Below, piece by piece: positions 24,943 through 35,147 of a stretch of 64,000 nucleotides of DNA. The first letter of the stretch is position 1, and each line of letters begins with the position of its first letter. The notes beneath the pieces were generated by a model. The model did no database searches. It had not been told where the DNA came from and saw nothing but the letters and a program-made list of their open reading frames with translations. The DNA comes from Mrakia gelida (lineage: Eukaryota; Basidiomycota; Tremellomycetes; Cystofilobasidiales; Mrakiaceae). The stretch spans positions 868,001 through 932,000 of the forward strand of contig BRON01000004.1 of the NCBI GenBank assembly GCA_024345305.1, read 5' to 3'. Made by a program: the position numbers and the translations under genes.

Positions 24943-26126
24943 GGCGGCTGTGAGAGTAGATGAGCTGAAAAGAAGGAAAAGGGTGAAGATGGCTGTTGAG
25001 AGCATCGACGTTGGAAGGATCGAAGAGACGGAGAGTTGAGCTCGACCCTCGTCTTCTTTCCCTCTTCACGCCCATCTCTCGTCGACCTCGGTTCCTGGAT
25101 CTATACAGCCATCCTCGCCGTCTTGCCTGGATACTGCTCTGGAGTTAGAATCTGCAGAAATGAGAACCTTGGCCTCCTGAAGAGCTCATCAATAGCTTCA
25201 TCGAACTCGAGCTCATTCCTCCTCCTCCCGTGGCTTGGTCCTCCTTCCTCCCTCCGTCTGCCGTCCCCTCTTCGCTTCACCTCCACTTCACTTTGATCGT
25301 CCTCGGACCCTCGGCGGATGGATCGAGCCGCTACGGATATTTCCAGAGCAAACGCCTGCTCCAGAGGAGGGCAAGCTGGGGCAAGGAGTAGAAGGTTTCG
25401 ACTCGCCTGCTCCTTCGAGAAGCGCCACGCCTCTTCTCCTTCCTCATCGCGATCCACTCCTCACATGTTCTCATCGCACCGAGAACGCCGTGCTGTTCCA
25501 AGACTCGAAAGCTTCTTCAAGTTTTCCGGTGACATCATCTTCCAAATCTTCTCGTCGCTTTGTTAGCTCCGGTGACATCATCTTCCAAATCTTCTCGTCG
25601 CTTTGTTAGCTCGCTCTCTCAAAGAAGAAGTCCTGGATCGAAGAGCGACGTCGACAGCTTTTTGCTGCTGGAATCCGCTCGACCTCTCGGTTCTCGCCAT
25701 GCCCTCGGAAAGGTCTCGTCGCGTCGTCGGAAGGATTCGTCGACTCCCAGGGCAAGGGGATCAGCATCCCGGAGAACGAGGCGAAAAAGCAGATCGAGGA
25801 TCCCTTCTCGATGGCTACCTCCGAGTCATTTAGGCGTCAACCGGCGACGCGTCGGCGGACCTCAGTTCGATCAGCTTTCTAATTTCTCAATCTGGCCACG
25901 GCCTTTGGGCTTGGAAAAGCCTCCTTTCGAAACTATTACGGGGTGATCTTGTCCGACAACAGGCCTTGTAAGAGATCGAACTCTACGGGCCGTCGAAATC
26001 GTCGTCGTTTCGTCAAAAAGCCCATCTCGCTCGCCCCTTCTTGTTTCTCACCAACCACATCCTCCTCCTCCACTCCACTTCACTTCTCAACTTCACCTTA
26101 CCTTACCAACCTTTTCTCTCTCAACA
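24943..26126. other. Divergent intergenic region with 43-bp tandem duplication
   Basis: 1.18 kb between divergent starts of the esterase and the Rds1-like gene. No ORF with gene-like splicing or codon use. Holds the exact tandem repeat at 25526-25611 and a CT/CA-rich leader before ATG 26127. Confidence 0.5.
25526..25611. repeat. Exact 43-bp tandem duplication
   Basis: Copies 25526-25568 and 25569-25611 are identical (ccggtgacatcatcttccaa... through ...tttgttagct). Located upstream of the Rds1-like gene. Confidence 0.97.
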
Positions 26127-27861
26127 ATGCTCGCTGCCTCTGCTGCTCTCGCTCTCGGTTTCGCCGCTACCGCCATCGCTGCTCCTCTCGCCGTCCGACA
26201 GGACATGGCCTCTTCCAACATTGACACTACCATCCTGCAATGTTCGTAGACCTCTTCCTCTTCTTCGCCCATCCCTTCCTCGAGATGAAGCTTTTTACTG
26301 ACCAGCTTTTCCATCTCTTCTACCCTTTAGACGCTCTCACTCTCGGTTCGTCGCCGTCGACACTCTCGAAGCTCGTCACTTCGGATGTTCCACTCCTTTG
26401 CTGACTATTTTCTTCCTCTCCTCTTCCTCCTCCCATCTTCCCACTTGCAGAGCACCTCGAGGATTACTTCTACACGTGAGTATCCCCCATCCGGCCTCTG
26501 CTCCCAACTCTACAATCGCATCGATCTGACCCGATCTCCCCCCTCCTCGTACTCTTCTGTTGTTCTTTTCGTTCTTCTCCAGTGAGGCTCTCGCCAAGTT
26601 TGACGAGGCCGCTTTCACCGCTGCTGGCTACCCTACCTGGGTCCGAAAGGTTAGTTCTCAAGCCTTGCTCTTTCTTCCAAACGTTCTCGAACGAGTCGAA
26701 GCTCCGATCTGACCATCAATTCGCCTCCTTTCCTCTTCCGTCCTTCATCAGAGAATCGTTCAAATCGGCCAGCACGAGGCTCAGCACGTTTCCTTCTTGG
26801 CTACCGCTCTTGGAGACACGGCTACGGCTCCTTGCAACTACACCTTCCCTTACGATGGAGTGACTGGATGTGAGTTTCAAGCTCGTTCGCTCTTGTTCGC
26901 GACGCCGTCGCTGACTCTCGATCCCTCTTCTTCCCTTCCCTCAGTCCTTGGACTCTCCGCTGTTATCGAGAACGTTGGAACTTCCGCTTACCTCGGAGCC
27001 GCTTCCCTCATCACTGAGCCCGCTTACGTCGTGAGTCGAGATCCCCTTCTTTGCTTCGTTCGACGACTCGATCTGACGCCTCTTCCTTTCGCTTCTCTCC
27101 CCTCAGACCGCCGCCGGATCCATCCTCACCACTGAGGCTCGACACCAAGCCTGGCTCTCGAGTGCTGTGCTTAAGGGATCTGGTGAGTCTTTCTGTCTCG
27201 AGCTCGAGCTCGACGCGTTGACCTTCCTCTGCTCCTCCGTTCATTTCGCTGACCTTTCCCTTCCCTCTCTCTCTTTCTCCTCAGCCTGGTCCGGACCCGA
27301 GGACACTCCTCTCGGATTCTCCCAGGTCTACACCATCGCCGCCGCCTTCATCACCTCCTGCCCCGAGACCAACCCTACCCTCCCCGTCGTCGCCTTCCCC
27401 GCCGCGACCATCTCCCCCGCCGCCCCTGCCGCCGGAGACATGATCTCCCTCACATACAACTCCACCGCTGGAGCCACTGAGAACCGTGAGTCTTTCGTTT
27501 CCCTCCCGCTTTCTCGTCTCGTTCTCTTCCGCGTCTGCGTCGAACGTCCAACTCACACCTCCCTCCCCCTTCCGTCTTGTTCCAGTCATCATCTTCTCTG
27601 GATTGACCTCTTCCGTCACCGCCATCACCGACGGATCCGTCACCCTTCCCTCTACCCTCCAGGGCATTGCTTGTGCGTTCCCCCCTCCCTCTTCTCTCCC
27701 CTCCTCTCGTTCCCTCGACGCGTCGCTCACTCCACCTCTCCTCCTCTTCAGACGGAATCATCTCCTCCGCCACCGAGGCCGCCAACATCACCGACGCCAA
27801 CACCATCGCTGGACCCATCATCTTCAACTTCGGACTCACCTCTGACGCTGTCTCCGCCTAA
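26127..27861 (+). CDS. Secreted Rds1-like protein with ferritin-like fold
   Basis: Extracellular or cell-surface stress/starvation-associated protein of the fungal Rds1 (ferritin_2-like) family. Ten exons: 26127-26241, 26331-26345 (15 nt), 26451-26475 (25 nt), 26583-26649, 26752-26869, 26945-27030, 27107-27182, 27285-27485, 27586-27672 and 27752-27861, exactly 299 residues. Residues 1-18 form a signal peptide (MLAASAALALGFAATAIA). The ferritin-like helices contain EHLEDYFYTEALAKFDEAAF, RIVQIGQHEAQHVSFLATAL and TAAGSILTTEARHQAW, with Glu and E-x2-H-type positions (EHLEDYF, GQHEAQH, TEARHQ) where a di-metal site would lie. The C-terminal part is Thr/Ser/Ala-rich and beta-like. No GPI signal is evident (ends LTSDAVSA). 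Metal binding is inferred from the fold. Confidence 0.9.
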
Positions 27862-28439
27862 ACAGCGCGACCAGTCTTCGTCTCGTTTCGCTTTCACACC
27901 CTGTATCTCTTAGTTAGCCCGTTGGACGCTTCGCTCTTCGCTCTTTTTCCCTCTCTCTTTTACTTTAATCAGCTTATGCTATTAACTTAACTTACCTTAA
28001 CAAGTGCTCTCGCCGTAACTTCGGATCGAATGCAGCTCCTTCTTAATTCTTGCTTCTCGACCCAAAAGAAAGCGAACGGGAGCTTCAGTCTTCCTCGACT
28101 TGTCGAACTCTTTCTTCGTCAGGGTCAGAGTTGCTAGAGAAAAAAGATAAACACAGCAATTATTCGCGACTCCGCCTATCGAGAGCGACCATGGTATAGT
28201 CAGCGAGGCAAAATGGAAACGAAAGGGCCGACATGTACACAACGAACGACAACTGAGCTGAGAGCTTCGACCAGCGAGCGTCCCAAAAGCTAACCGATTC
28301 GGGCGAACTGTAAGCATAAGTGCAAGGTATCAGCTCGACTCGGATAGCTGTTCGTCCAGAAGAAAAGGCGAAGGAAAGAGCAAACGAACGAAACCTTTAC
28401 GCGTCGAACTCCTCCTTTCGAACTCACCCCTTCATCATC
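27862..28439. other. Intergenic between convergent genes
   Basis: 578 bp; AT-richer than its surroundings just after 27861 (3' UTR-like). No other feature seen. Confidence 0.45.
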
Positions 28440-29380
28440 TCAAACCTCACCCTCGAATTTTCCCCCTCCTACTAACTCCTCCCTCCTCCTCCCACCCCTC
28501 CCATCAAAAGCCATCCTCTCCCCAAACCTCGGATCCCTCTTCTCCAACCTCACCACCATGGTCCCCACCCACGTCAACGTCTCCAGTCCTCCCACAACGA
28601 AGTTCCAGAACGGCGAATACGGAGTGAGGTAAGGTAGCGTCACCTCAAACACTACCTCGAGTCGCCTGCGTTGATCCTCGGTGTAGCAAAGCACAGTGAT
28701 GTTCCGCGGTCCAGCGTTGGCGGGTCCGAGGGAGAAGAGGCAGTCGCGCAGGGTAAGTTTGGTGAGGCGTGGCCAGGATGTGAAGGCTGATGGGATGGAC
28801 GGGGCGGAATTGGAGTTGGGGAGGGCTGAGAAGGTTGCGAGGGGGGGGTTGAAGAGGTGAAGAGGGGGGTGGGAACGACCGAGGGTTTGGATGTGGAGTT
28901 CGTTGAGGTCGAGGCGTCCGGAGGGGGGGGAGGCGGTCTTTGGAAAAATAGAAGTCGGGTTCGTCTACTTCGTTGTCCGAGATGAGGGTGAGGGTTTGAA
29001 CTTGGGAAAGGGAGAGGAAGGGATCGAGGTCGGGTTGGGAGGTCTGGAAGGGAAGTCCAACGGAACGAAAGAGCGGGGGTGAGCTTGTTGGTTTCTGCTC
29101 GAGTCGTTCGAGGAGGGGAGCGACTCACATATCTGGTGCAGAAGAATCTTTGGAGTTGCTTCGGGCCAATGAGAACGACGTATTGGTAAAGGAGGGGAGA
29201 GGAGACCTCGAGGAAAGCAAACGAAACGCGGGAAGTCCTCGCCAACGACGTCGCGTCGCAAAAGGAAAGGATGTGGATGCTGATCTCGATGGGGAAGCTC
29301 CTTTGGAAGGGAACGATGTGGGAAGTGCCGTTGTTCCTCCTGAAGGTAGAGCAAATGGAGCGGAAGAAGGACGAGGACAT
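28440..29380 (-). pseudogene. F-box-like protein with apparent 1-nt frameshift
   Basis: Basidiomycete-type F-box/leucine-rich-like protein. ATG 29380; the first exon, 29129-29380, encodes IEISIHILSFCDATSLARTS and VSFAFLEVSSPLLYQYVV, an F-box-like helical block. The intron is 29044-29128. The second exon opens SQPDLDPFLSLSQVQTLTL in frame, but the rest of the gene (GRLDLNELHIQTLGRS to TVLCYTEDQRRR and the end near 28440) is one base out of frame. The switch falls in a G8 run (28923-28930 on +). With seven G the frames join as KDRLPPSGRLDL. Either a sequencing error or a genuine lesion fits. It is paralogous to the gene at 33495-34559 (LCDRSTLAKTSSVSFAFLQL versus FCDATSLARTSRVSFAFLEV). F-box function is inferred from the short N-terminal block only. 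Confidence 0.7.
28923..28930. other. G8 run at the reading-frame switch
   Basis: Eight G on the + strand (C8 in the coding strand) mark where the coding frame of the F-box-like gene shifts by one base. Confidence 0.8.
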
Positions 29381-29562
29381 GGTGGTTGGGAGAGAGGAAA
29401 CGAGGGATTGTTTCGGAACGAGCTGCCTCGAGTCGGGGCTGGTGTCGAGTCAGATTCGTTCGTTCGCTCGTTCGTCAGTCACCCCTTTGCTGTCCGTTCC
29501 TCTCTCTCTCTCTCCTGTCTTTCCCCAAGGAGAGAAGCCCGTCAAAACAAAAAGCGACACAA

Positions 29563-31690
29563 TCATCCATCGTACTCCTCTCCTCCCAGCATAGCCTCCA
29601 GCCTCAAACCAAGATGATACTCTCCGATCTGGTCGAGCAGTTCGTCGAGCGTGTCTCCCGAGATGACGCCCGGGAGGTTGCTCACGCTGATGGGTTTGCG
29701 GTGATCCGTTACTCGATCCTAGGGGAGCGAAAGGAAGCGTCGGTGGTCAGTCCGGGAGTGGGGTGCAAGGAGGGAGGAAGGGCGAAGGGAAACGAGACGG
29801 AGAAGCAAGAACGACGACTCGACTCACCTGAGGGAATTGCCACGTCCTGATCTTATCACCCCTCTCCATACCAGGGATCTGACTCTTCCGTTCTATGAGA
29901 TCAGACGCCTGCTTGATGGCTAGCCGATGAGCGTGGATCTTGGCTCGAAGCATCGTCCAGGCGAGGGTTCGGTTCTGTGTTGTCGACACGAAGTTCGATG
30001 AAGGAGGAGGGAAGGAGATAGGCGAGGAGTCAGTAATCGAGAAACGAGGTTGGGGCGAGAGCATAGAGGAGGTAGCTCGCTGATGCGACCTCGAGAAGAA
30101 GACGAGACGCGACGAAAGCAGTCGAAAAACGAGAACTCACGGCATGCTGAGACCTTCCCTGCTGGCACCCAACGGAGATCTTCGTGGGACCGTGAGTCAG
30201 TCGAACGGCGGATTCGGTTTTGTTGACGTGCTGCGAGAGAGACGCCGAGCGAAAAGGAGGGAGGAGGAAGAGACGCGGAGAATCAGGACGAGGACGCGTC
30301 TCGAAAAGGCGAGGAGAGTGAAAGATCGGCACGAACCTGACCACCAGCTCCCGAAGATCGGTAGAACTCCATCTTGACTTCCTTCTCGTCGACGTACGAG
30401 AGATCATCGACGTCTGTGTTCTCTGATATTGGCATGACCTGCGAAAGAGAGAAGAGCGAAATCGGTCAGCGAACGATTCGACGTGAGCTCGAGGCTCGCC
30501 TCCTTCGACCCTGGGACTCTCGCAGCCCTGCGAAACGATGAGAAATACGTCACCCACCATAACAGCCATCGTACTAGTATGCGTCCTGCCAGCCTTCTCC
30601 GTCGCCGGCACCCTCTGAACCCTATGCACTCCACTCTCCCACCTCAACTTCCCATACGCTCCCTTCCCCTTAATCTCCAACTGAGCATCCCTCAACCCCT
30701 CCCCAGCACCTCCCATCCGACTCTCCTCCATGATAGACACCTTCCAGCCTTGCAAAGTCGCGTAGCGGATGTACATCTGCATCAGCTCACTCGCGAAGAG
30801 AGCAGCTTCGTCTCCTCCCGCGCCTGACTTGAGCTCGACGATGCAGGAGAGGTCGGATTCGTTGGAGGGGGGGAGGAGGAGGGTTGGGAGGGTTTGGGAG
30901 AGGAGGGTGTCGAGAGAGGAGCGGAGGGAGGAGATCTCGGAGGTGGCCATTTCGCGCATCGAGGGATCTGGGTCTTTGAGGAGGGGGAGGGAGTCGGCGA
31001 GGGCCTAGGAGGAAGGGCGTAGGAGGAGTTGGTAAAGTCAGCGACGAGGTCTTGGGTCGGGTGACATCGGTTGAGCCGATGGGATCCCTCGAGAAACCCT
31101 GCCCTCAAGGGAAGCCAGAGGAAGACGACGAGACGACGAGAGACGAAGCTGACCTCCTCGAGATCCTGATACTCTTTGAATGCGTCAGCTAGCGGCTCCA
31201 AAACTCGTAAGCGCTTCGCCTTCTTAATGGCGTCGGCCTGAGAGTCTTCTTCGCTGACCTGGAGGGCAGAATGCATGGAGAGGAAGCGAGAGAGGTCAGC
31301 TTGTGAGCTCGAAGCTGAAGGGGAGGGAGGGAGGAAAACGAAGCTCACCGAAGCCAGGAGATCGACCCTCTCCTTCGCTCGAGCTTCAGCAATCGCAGCA
31401 ATCTGACCAAACTGGGTTTCGTTCACTGTAGCTGGCCGAGGAGAACTCGAGTGGAACGACCGGCTTTGAGAGCGAAGGGGGGAGCAGAAGGGAGTGCGAC
31501 ATGCGAGGCAAGCGGCCGAGGAGGTGAAAAGGGAGGACGTCGACGAGGAGGGAGTTGGCGACCGAGGAAGCAGGGGAGCTGAAGGGATCGTTCCTTTTGT
31601 TGGACGAGATTTAGGGATAGACGAGCATGCTCTTGTTGATGCTAGAAGTCGAGGAGTGCGAGCCAGCGCAGAAGGAGAAGGGAGGATCAT
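29563..31690 (-). CDS. MRF1: Mitochondrial peptide chain release factor 1
   Basis: Class I release factor that terminates mitochondrial translation at UAA/UAG. Seven exons: 31349-31690, 31154-31258, 30558-31004, 30337-30438, 30141-30230, 29828-29974 and 29563-29718, exactly 462 residues. The N-terminal 70 residues are Ser/Arg/Pro-rich (SALARTPRLLASTRACSSIP), consistent with a presequence. Conserved blocks: CIVELKSGAGGDEAALFASE, GWKVSIMEES, ESGVHRVQRVPATEKAGRTH (PxT-type codon-recognition region nearby) and EFYRSSGAGGQHVNKTESAV with the catalytic GGQ. Near the end are AWTMLRAKIH and RKPISVSNLPGVISGDTLDE. Divergent from the thioesterase gene with 263 bp between starts. Confidence 0.96.
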
Positions 31691-31953
31691 CGACGTTTGA
31701 GGTGTCCGAGCTCACCTCTCGAAACTTCCTTCCCTTCCTTCTTCGGTCCGCCCTCCTGCTTCCTGTTGGCTCCCAACGCTCAACACCCTCGAAAACTCGA
31801 ACCAAGACGTTTACCTTCAAGAAGCTACCCAGTCTCTTCCTTTCCCTCTTCGTCTTCGTCGTTCTCGCTCTCGTCTACTCGCTCAACCAGCCGGCGACAC
31901 CCCAACTCCTTCCTCCTCCCTTCCCTCCTCCTCCCATCGTCGATCCTCCCAAG
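31691..31953. promoter_or_regulatory. Divergent promoter, MRF1 / APT1
   Basis: 263 bp separates the two starts. Pyrimidine-rich on + toward ATG 31954. No defined box. Confidence 0.45.
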
Positions 31954-33217
31954 ATGGTCTCCCCTCTCACCTACCTCACGGTTGCCCCTACGGCCAAGCA
32001 TACGGCCACGGTCGTCTTCGCTCACGGACTCGGAGACTCTGGAGCTGGGTGGTACGTTCTGAGGTTGTTTCCATCTCAGCTCCATCGGACGGAGATTGCG
32101 AGCTCACACCTTCCTCTCCCTTCCCCTTCTCTCCTTCTCCCCTCCTCTTCCTACCTCATCTAGGCTCCCCGTCGCGAAGATGCTTGCTCCAGCTCTTCCT
32201 TACGTCAAGGTGAGCCTCGTCTCATGCTTGGCTCGCCCCGAGAAGACCTCTCTCCAGCTCGACCAGAGCTAAAGAACGAAACCGACGAACTGACCCCTCA
32301 ACGCTTTCTCCCCTCGCCCGTCCCTCACTCAGTGGATCCTCCCCAACGCTCCCGAGCTCTCCATCACCCTCGCCTACGGCCAGACGATGCCAGCCTGGTT
32401 CGACCTCTCCTCCCTCGAGAAGCTCACCGACGCTGCGAGCGAGGACGTTGCAGGTCTCACCTCCTCAGCTTCCGCCATCCAATCCATCGTTCTCCAGTCG
32501 TCGCTCGACCTCGATGCTGGAAGGACCGTTGTTGGAGGGTTCTCGCAAGGTTCGTTTCTCTCCCTCTCCCCCTCTCCTCGTACGAGCTGAGCTCGAATTC
32601 GAGTCGAACTCCCCTCGAGTCTGACGCGTCGTCTTCTTCTTCGTTCGGTTCCAGGCTGCGCCGTCGGTCTCCTTGCAGGACTCACCAAACCCGAGAACGA
32701 CACCCAACGCGGCAAGGAGATCGCCAAAGCCGTCGGAGGAGTCGTAGCTCTCTCCGGATGGCTTCCTTTGAGGACGAGCATCGAAAGTCGACTTCACGAG
32801 GGAGCGAAGAACCTTCCTATTTTCTGGGGTCACGGAAAGGCAGATCAGGTTGTTAACTGGCAGTGTGAGTCGATCCTCACTCGTAACGCGTTTGAGAGAG
32901 CGTGTGATTTGGTAGCGTTGCGAGCTCTGAGCTGACCTCGTCGCGTTGGTTGATGGCTGAAGTCGGAAACGCGTCGATCAAGCTCCTTACGGGCGAGTTG
33001 GGATTCAAGACGGTTCCGGCTGGGACGGTTTCGGGTCCGGGATGTAGGTTCGAGAGTTATCCTGGGATGGGACACTCGTCTAGCCCGGAGGAGTTGAAGC
33101 ATCTCGCTGCTTGGTGAGTTCGATCCTTCTCGTTGCTTTCGCCTCGACTGAGCTCGAGCTGACCCGTTCTCCTTGCGGTTTGACTGCAGGCTTGCTGAGG
33201 TTCTCCCTCCTATCTAG
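31954..33217 (+). CDS. APT1: Acyl-protein thioesterase 1 (alpha/beta hydrolase)
   Basis: Serine hydrolase that depalmitoylates proteins and also acts as a lysophospholipase. Six exons: 31954-32051, 32164-32209, 32333-32549, 32655-32864, 32963-33113 and 33190-33217, 249 residues (family about 230). Motifs: VVFAHGLGDSGAGW (oxyanion region), WILPNAPELSITLAYGQTMP, AWFDL, nucleophile GGFSQGCAVGL, VVALSGWLPL, LPIFWGHGKADQVVNWQ (catalytic Asp) and YPGMGHSSSPEELKHLAAWL (catalytic His). The triad is complete. ATG 31954 immediately precedes the conserved LTYLTVAPTAKHTATVV start. The frame stays open upstream with a hydrophobic stretch (LFLSLFVFVVLALVYSL), but its only ATGs lie inside the divergent MRF1 coding region, so this start is preferred. 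Confidence 0.95.
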
Positions 33218-33494
33218 ATTTGCTGTGTAGATCTAGGGTTTTCGACATCACAGATGGGTTTCTTTGGACGCGTCGCTCGGTCGACTTTGGCGCGAAAGCC
33301 TCTTCGAGCCTCTCGCCGTCCTTCCTCGAAGCTTTTCTCCGCGATGTCCAGAGAACGATGAGAGATTTCAACCCGAGCGGGTGAGAAGGATAAAGCTCCG
33401 GCAATCCAAATCGTCGCGGAAGGCCTAGGAAAATGGGGGGCAGGAAGGTGAAACTCGAAAAAAAGGTGAGCTCAACTTTCCCTTCCCTCCCTTC

Positions 33495-34559
33495 ATGAGG
33501 CGAGCATCTCCTCCTCCCCTCTTCAAGATGGACGCCAACCTAGACTGTCCTCCCTCTCCTCCTCCCCTCCCCTTTCTCCCTCTCGAGCTCAAACACAAAA
33601 TCCTTCGCTTATGCGATCGCAGCACTCTCGCAAAGACCTCGTCGGTCAGCTTCGCCTTCCTTCAACTTTCTGGTCCTCTCCTCTACACACACATCACCAT
33701 CGAAGGACCGGTCTCGCTTTGGAAGATGCGAAGATTCAACGTAAGCCCCCCTCCTCCCTCGACTTCTCCGATTCGAAGACCCAGAACGGAAGCGCTGACC
33801 CAGTTTTCGTCTGCCAAAAAGTACGTCGACCCTGCGATTCAGCCCTTCCTCTCCCTCTCCCAAACCTCCTCCTTCACCTACGTCCCCTCCAACGAATCCA
33901 CCTTCCTCGGACTCAACCCCCCACCCAACAACGAGGACGGGCCCCCTCGAGACCATCTCCTCTCCTACGAAACCTTCCCCATCTCCGTCCTCTACCTCAA
34001 TCTCAGTAGATTGGTCCACAACCCTTCGACTCCCGCTGTCCAACTCCCCAACCTCCTCTCCTCCTTCAACCCCTCTCGCTTCGTCGTCCACGGAGCCAAC
34101 GGACTCACGGGTACTCTCTCCATCCTCGATCTCGAAGGAACCAAGGATTGGAACAGGCTCGAACGCATCAGGTTCAATAGAGCTCGTCCGTGCAAGCCTC
34201 ACCTTCACGGATCTCACCTCGTCGTCCAAGCGCCGGACGAGGGCCCTGGTCTGGACGTGACGTTCGATTTGCGGAGATTGACGTCTGAGAGTTTGAAGAT
34301 ATGGGTTTGGGATGAGATAAGGAGGGTTGGGGAGACTGGGAAGCTCGGGAAGGTGAAGGTGTGGTTGGATACGAAGAAGGAGAAAGACGACGCGAAGGAA
34401 CGGTTGGTGGGACTCAAGTCGAGGTCGTTGAGGATTCTCGTTACCGAGTGAGTAGGCGGTTCTTCAGCTCGTGACTTCATTGGAGTCGTATAGAAGGCTG
34501 ACGATTGTCGTTCGGTCAGTTCTGTCTCTCTGGGTCGACCAAAAGCGGAAGTGTGGTAG
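33495..34559 (+). CDS. F-box-like protein, intact paralogue of the 28.4 kb gene
   Basis: Three exons (33495-33740, 33822-34447, 34520-34559), 303 residues in one frame. The N-terminal block LPLELKHKILRLCDRSTLAK and VSFAFLQLSGPLLYTHITIE resembles F-box helices. The body has PFLSLSQTSSFTYV, VLYLNLSRLVH, WNRLERIRFNRARPCKPHLH and IWVWDEIRRVGETGKLGKV. It ends SVSLGRPKAEVW. The start could be ATG 33495 or in-frame 33528 (KMDANLD). Intron 1 has its acceptor in AAAAAG 33820-33821, preceded by CTGAC. Likely a substrate adaptor for SCF ubiquitin ligase, but only the short N-terminal motif supports that. Confidence 0.8.
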
Positions 34560-35147
34560 ACTTCGCCTGTCCTCTCTCCCTCTTTTCCTCCCACCTCAAC
34601 ACTCTTCCTCTTTCCTGCTTCACTTCGTCGCCTGAATTGCCATCCACGCTCATCTACACTCCTACGCCTTCGACTGGCCCACTCCTCGTCGCCCAGCGGA
34701 ACAGTCGCGTCGGTGGGCTCGTCTCGTCGCCTGTCGCCATCTCACAGTGAGTTCTTGCCTCCCCTTCTTCTTGACTACAAATCAATCGAGCCCGAGGCTG
34801 ACCTCCTCTCTCTTCTTTTTCTCGTTCGAACAGAGACGACGGAAGCAGCGAGCCCTTCGCTCAAACAGGAATCGACTCGCGAGTCGCGATGAGGCGAGGA
34901 CGGATCGATGGCTTTCTCGTTTTCTTCGCTTTCCTTCTCTGGAAAGCTTCTGTCTCTCTGTCCTGCCAAATATGAGAGTCGTAAGACTGATAGTACATAG
35001 AAGAAAAAGAAGAGAAGAGACCAGAGCAAACACAAGAGTCCAAAAAGGAACGACGACGCGTCGTGTACAAAGAGAAGACAACGAACGAGAACGAGAACGC
35101 GACCCTCAACCCCCACCCTCCTCCTCTCCCCATGCAAGAGACGACTC
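34560..35147. other. Intergenic between convergent genes
   Basis: 588 bp between two stop codons. Several open but low-complexity frames, none with gene-like features. Confidence 0.4.
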
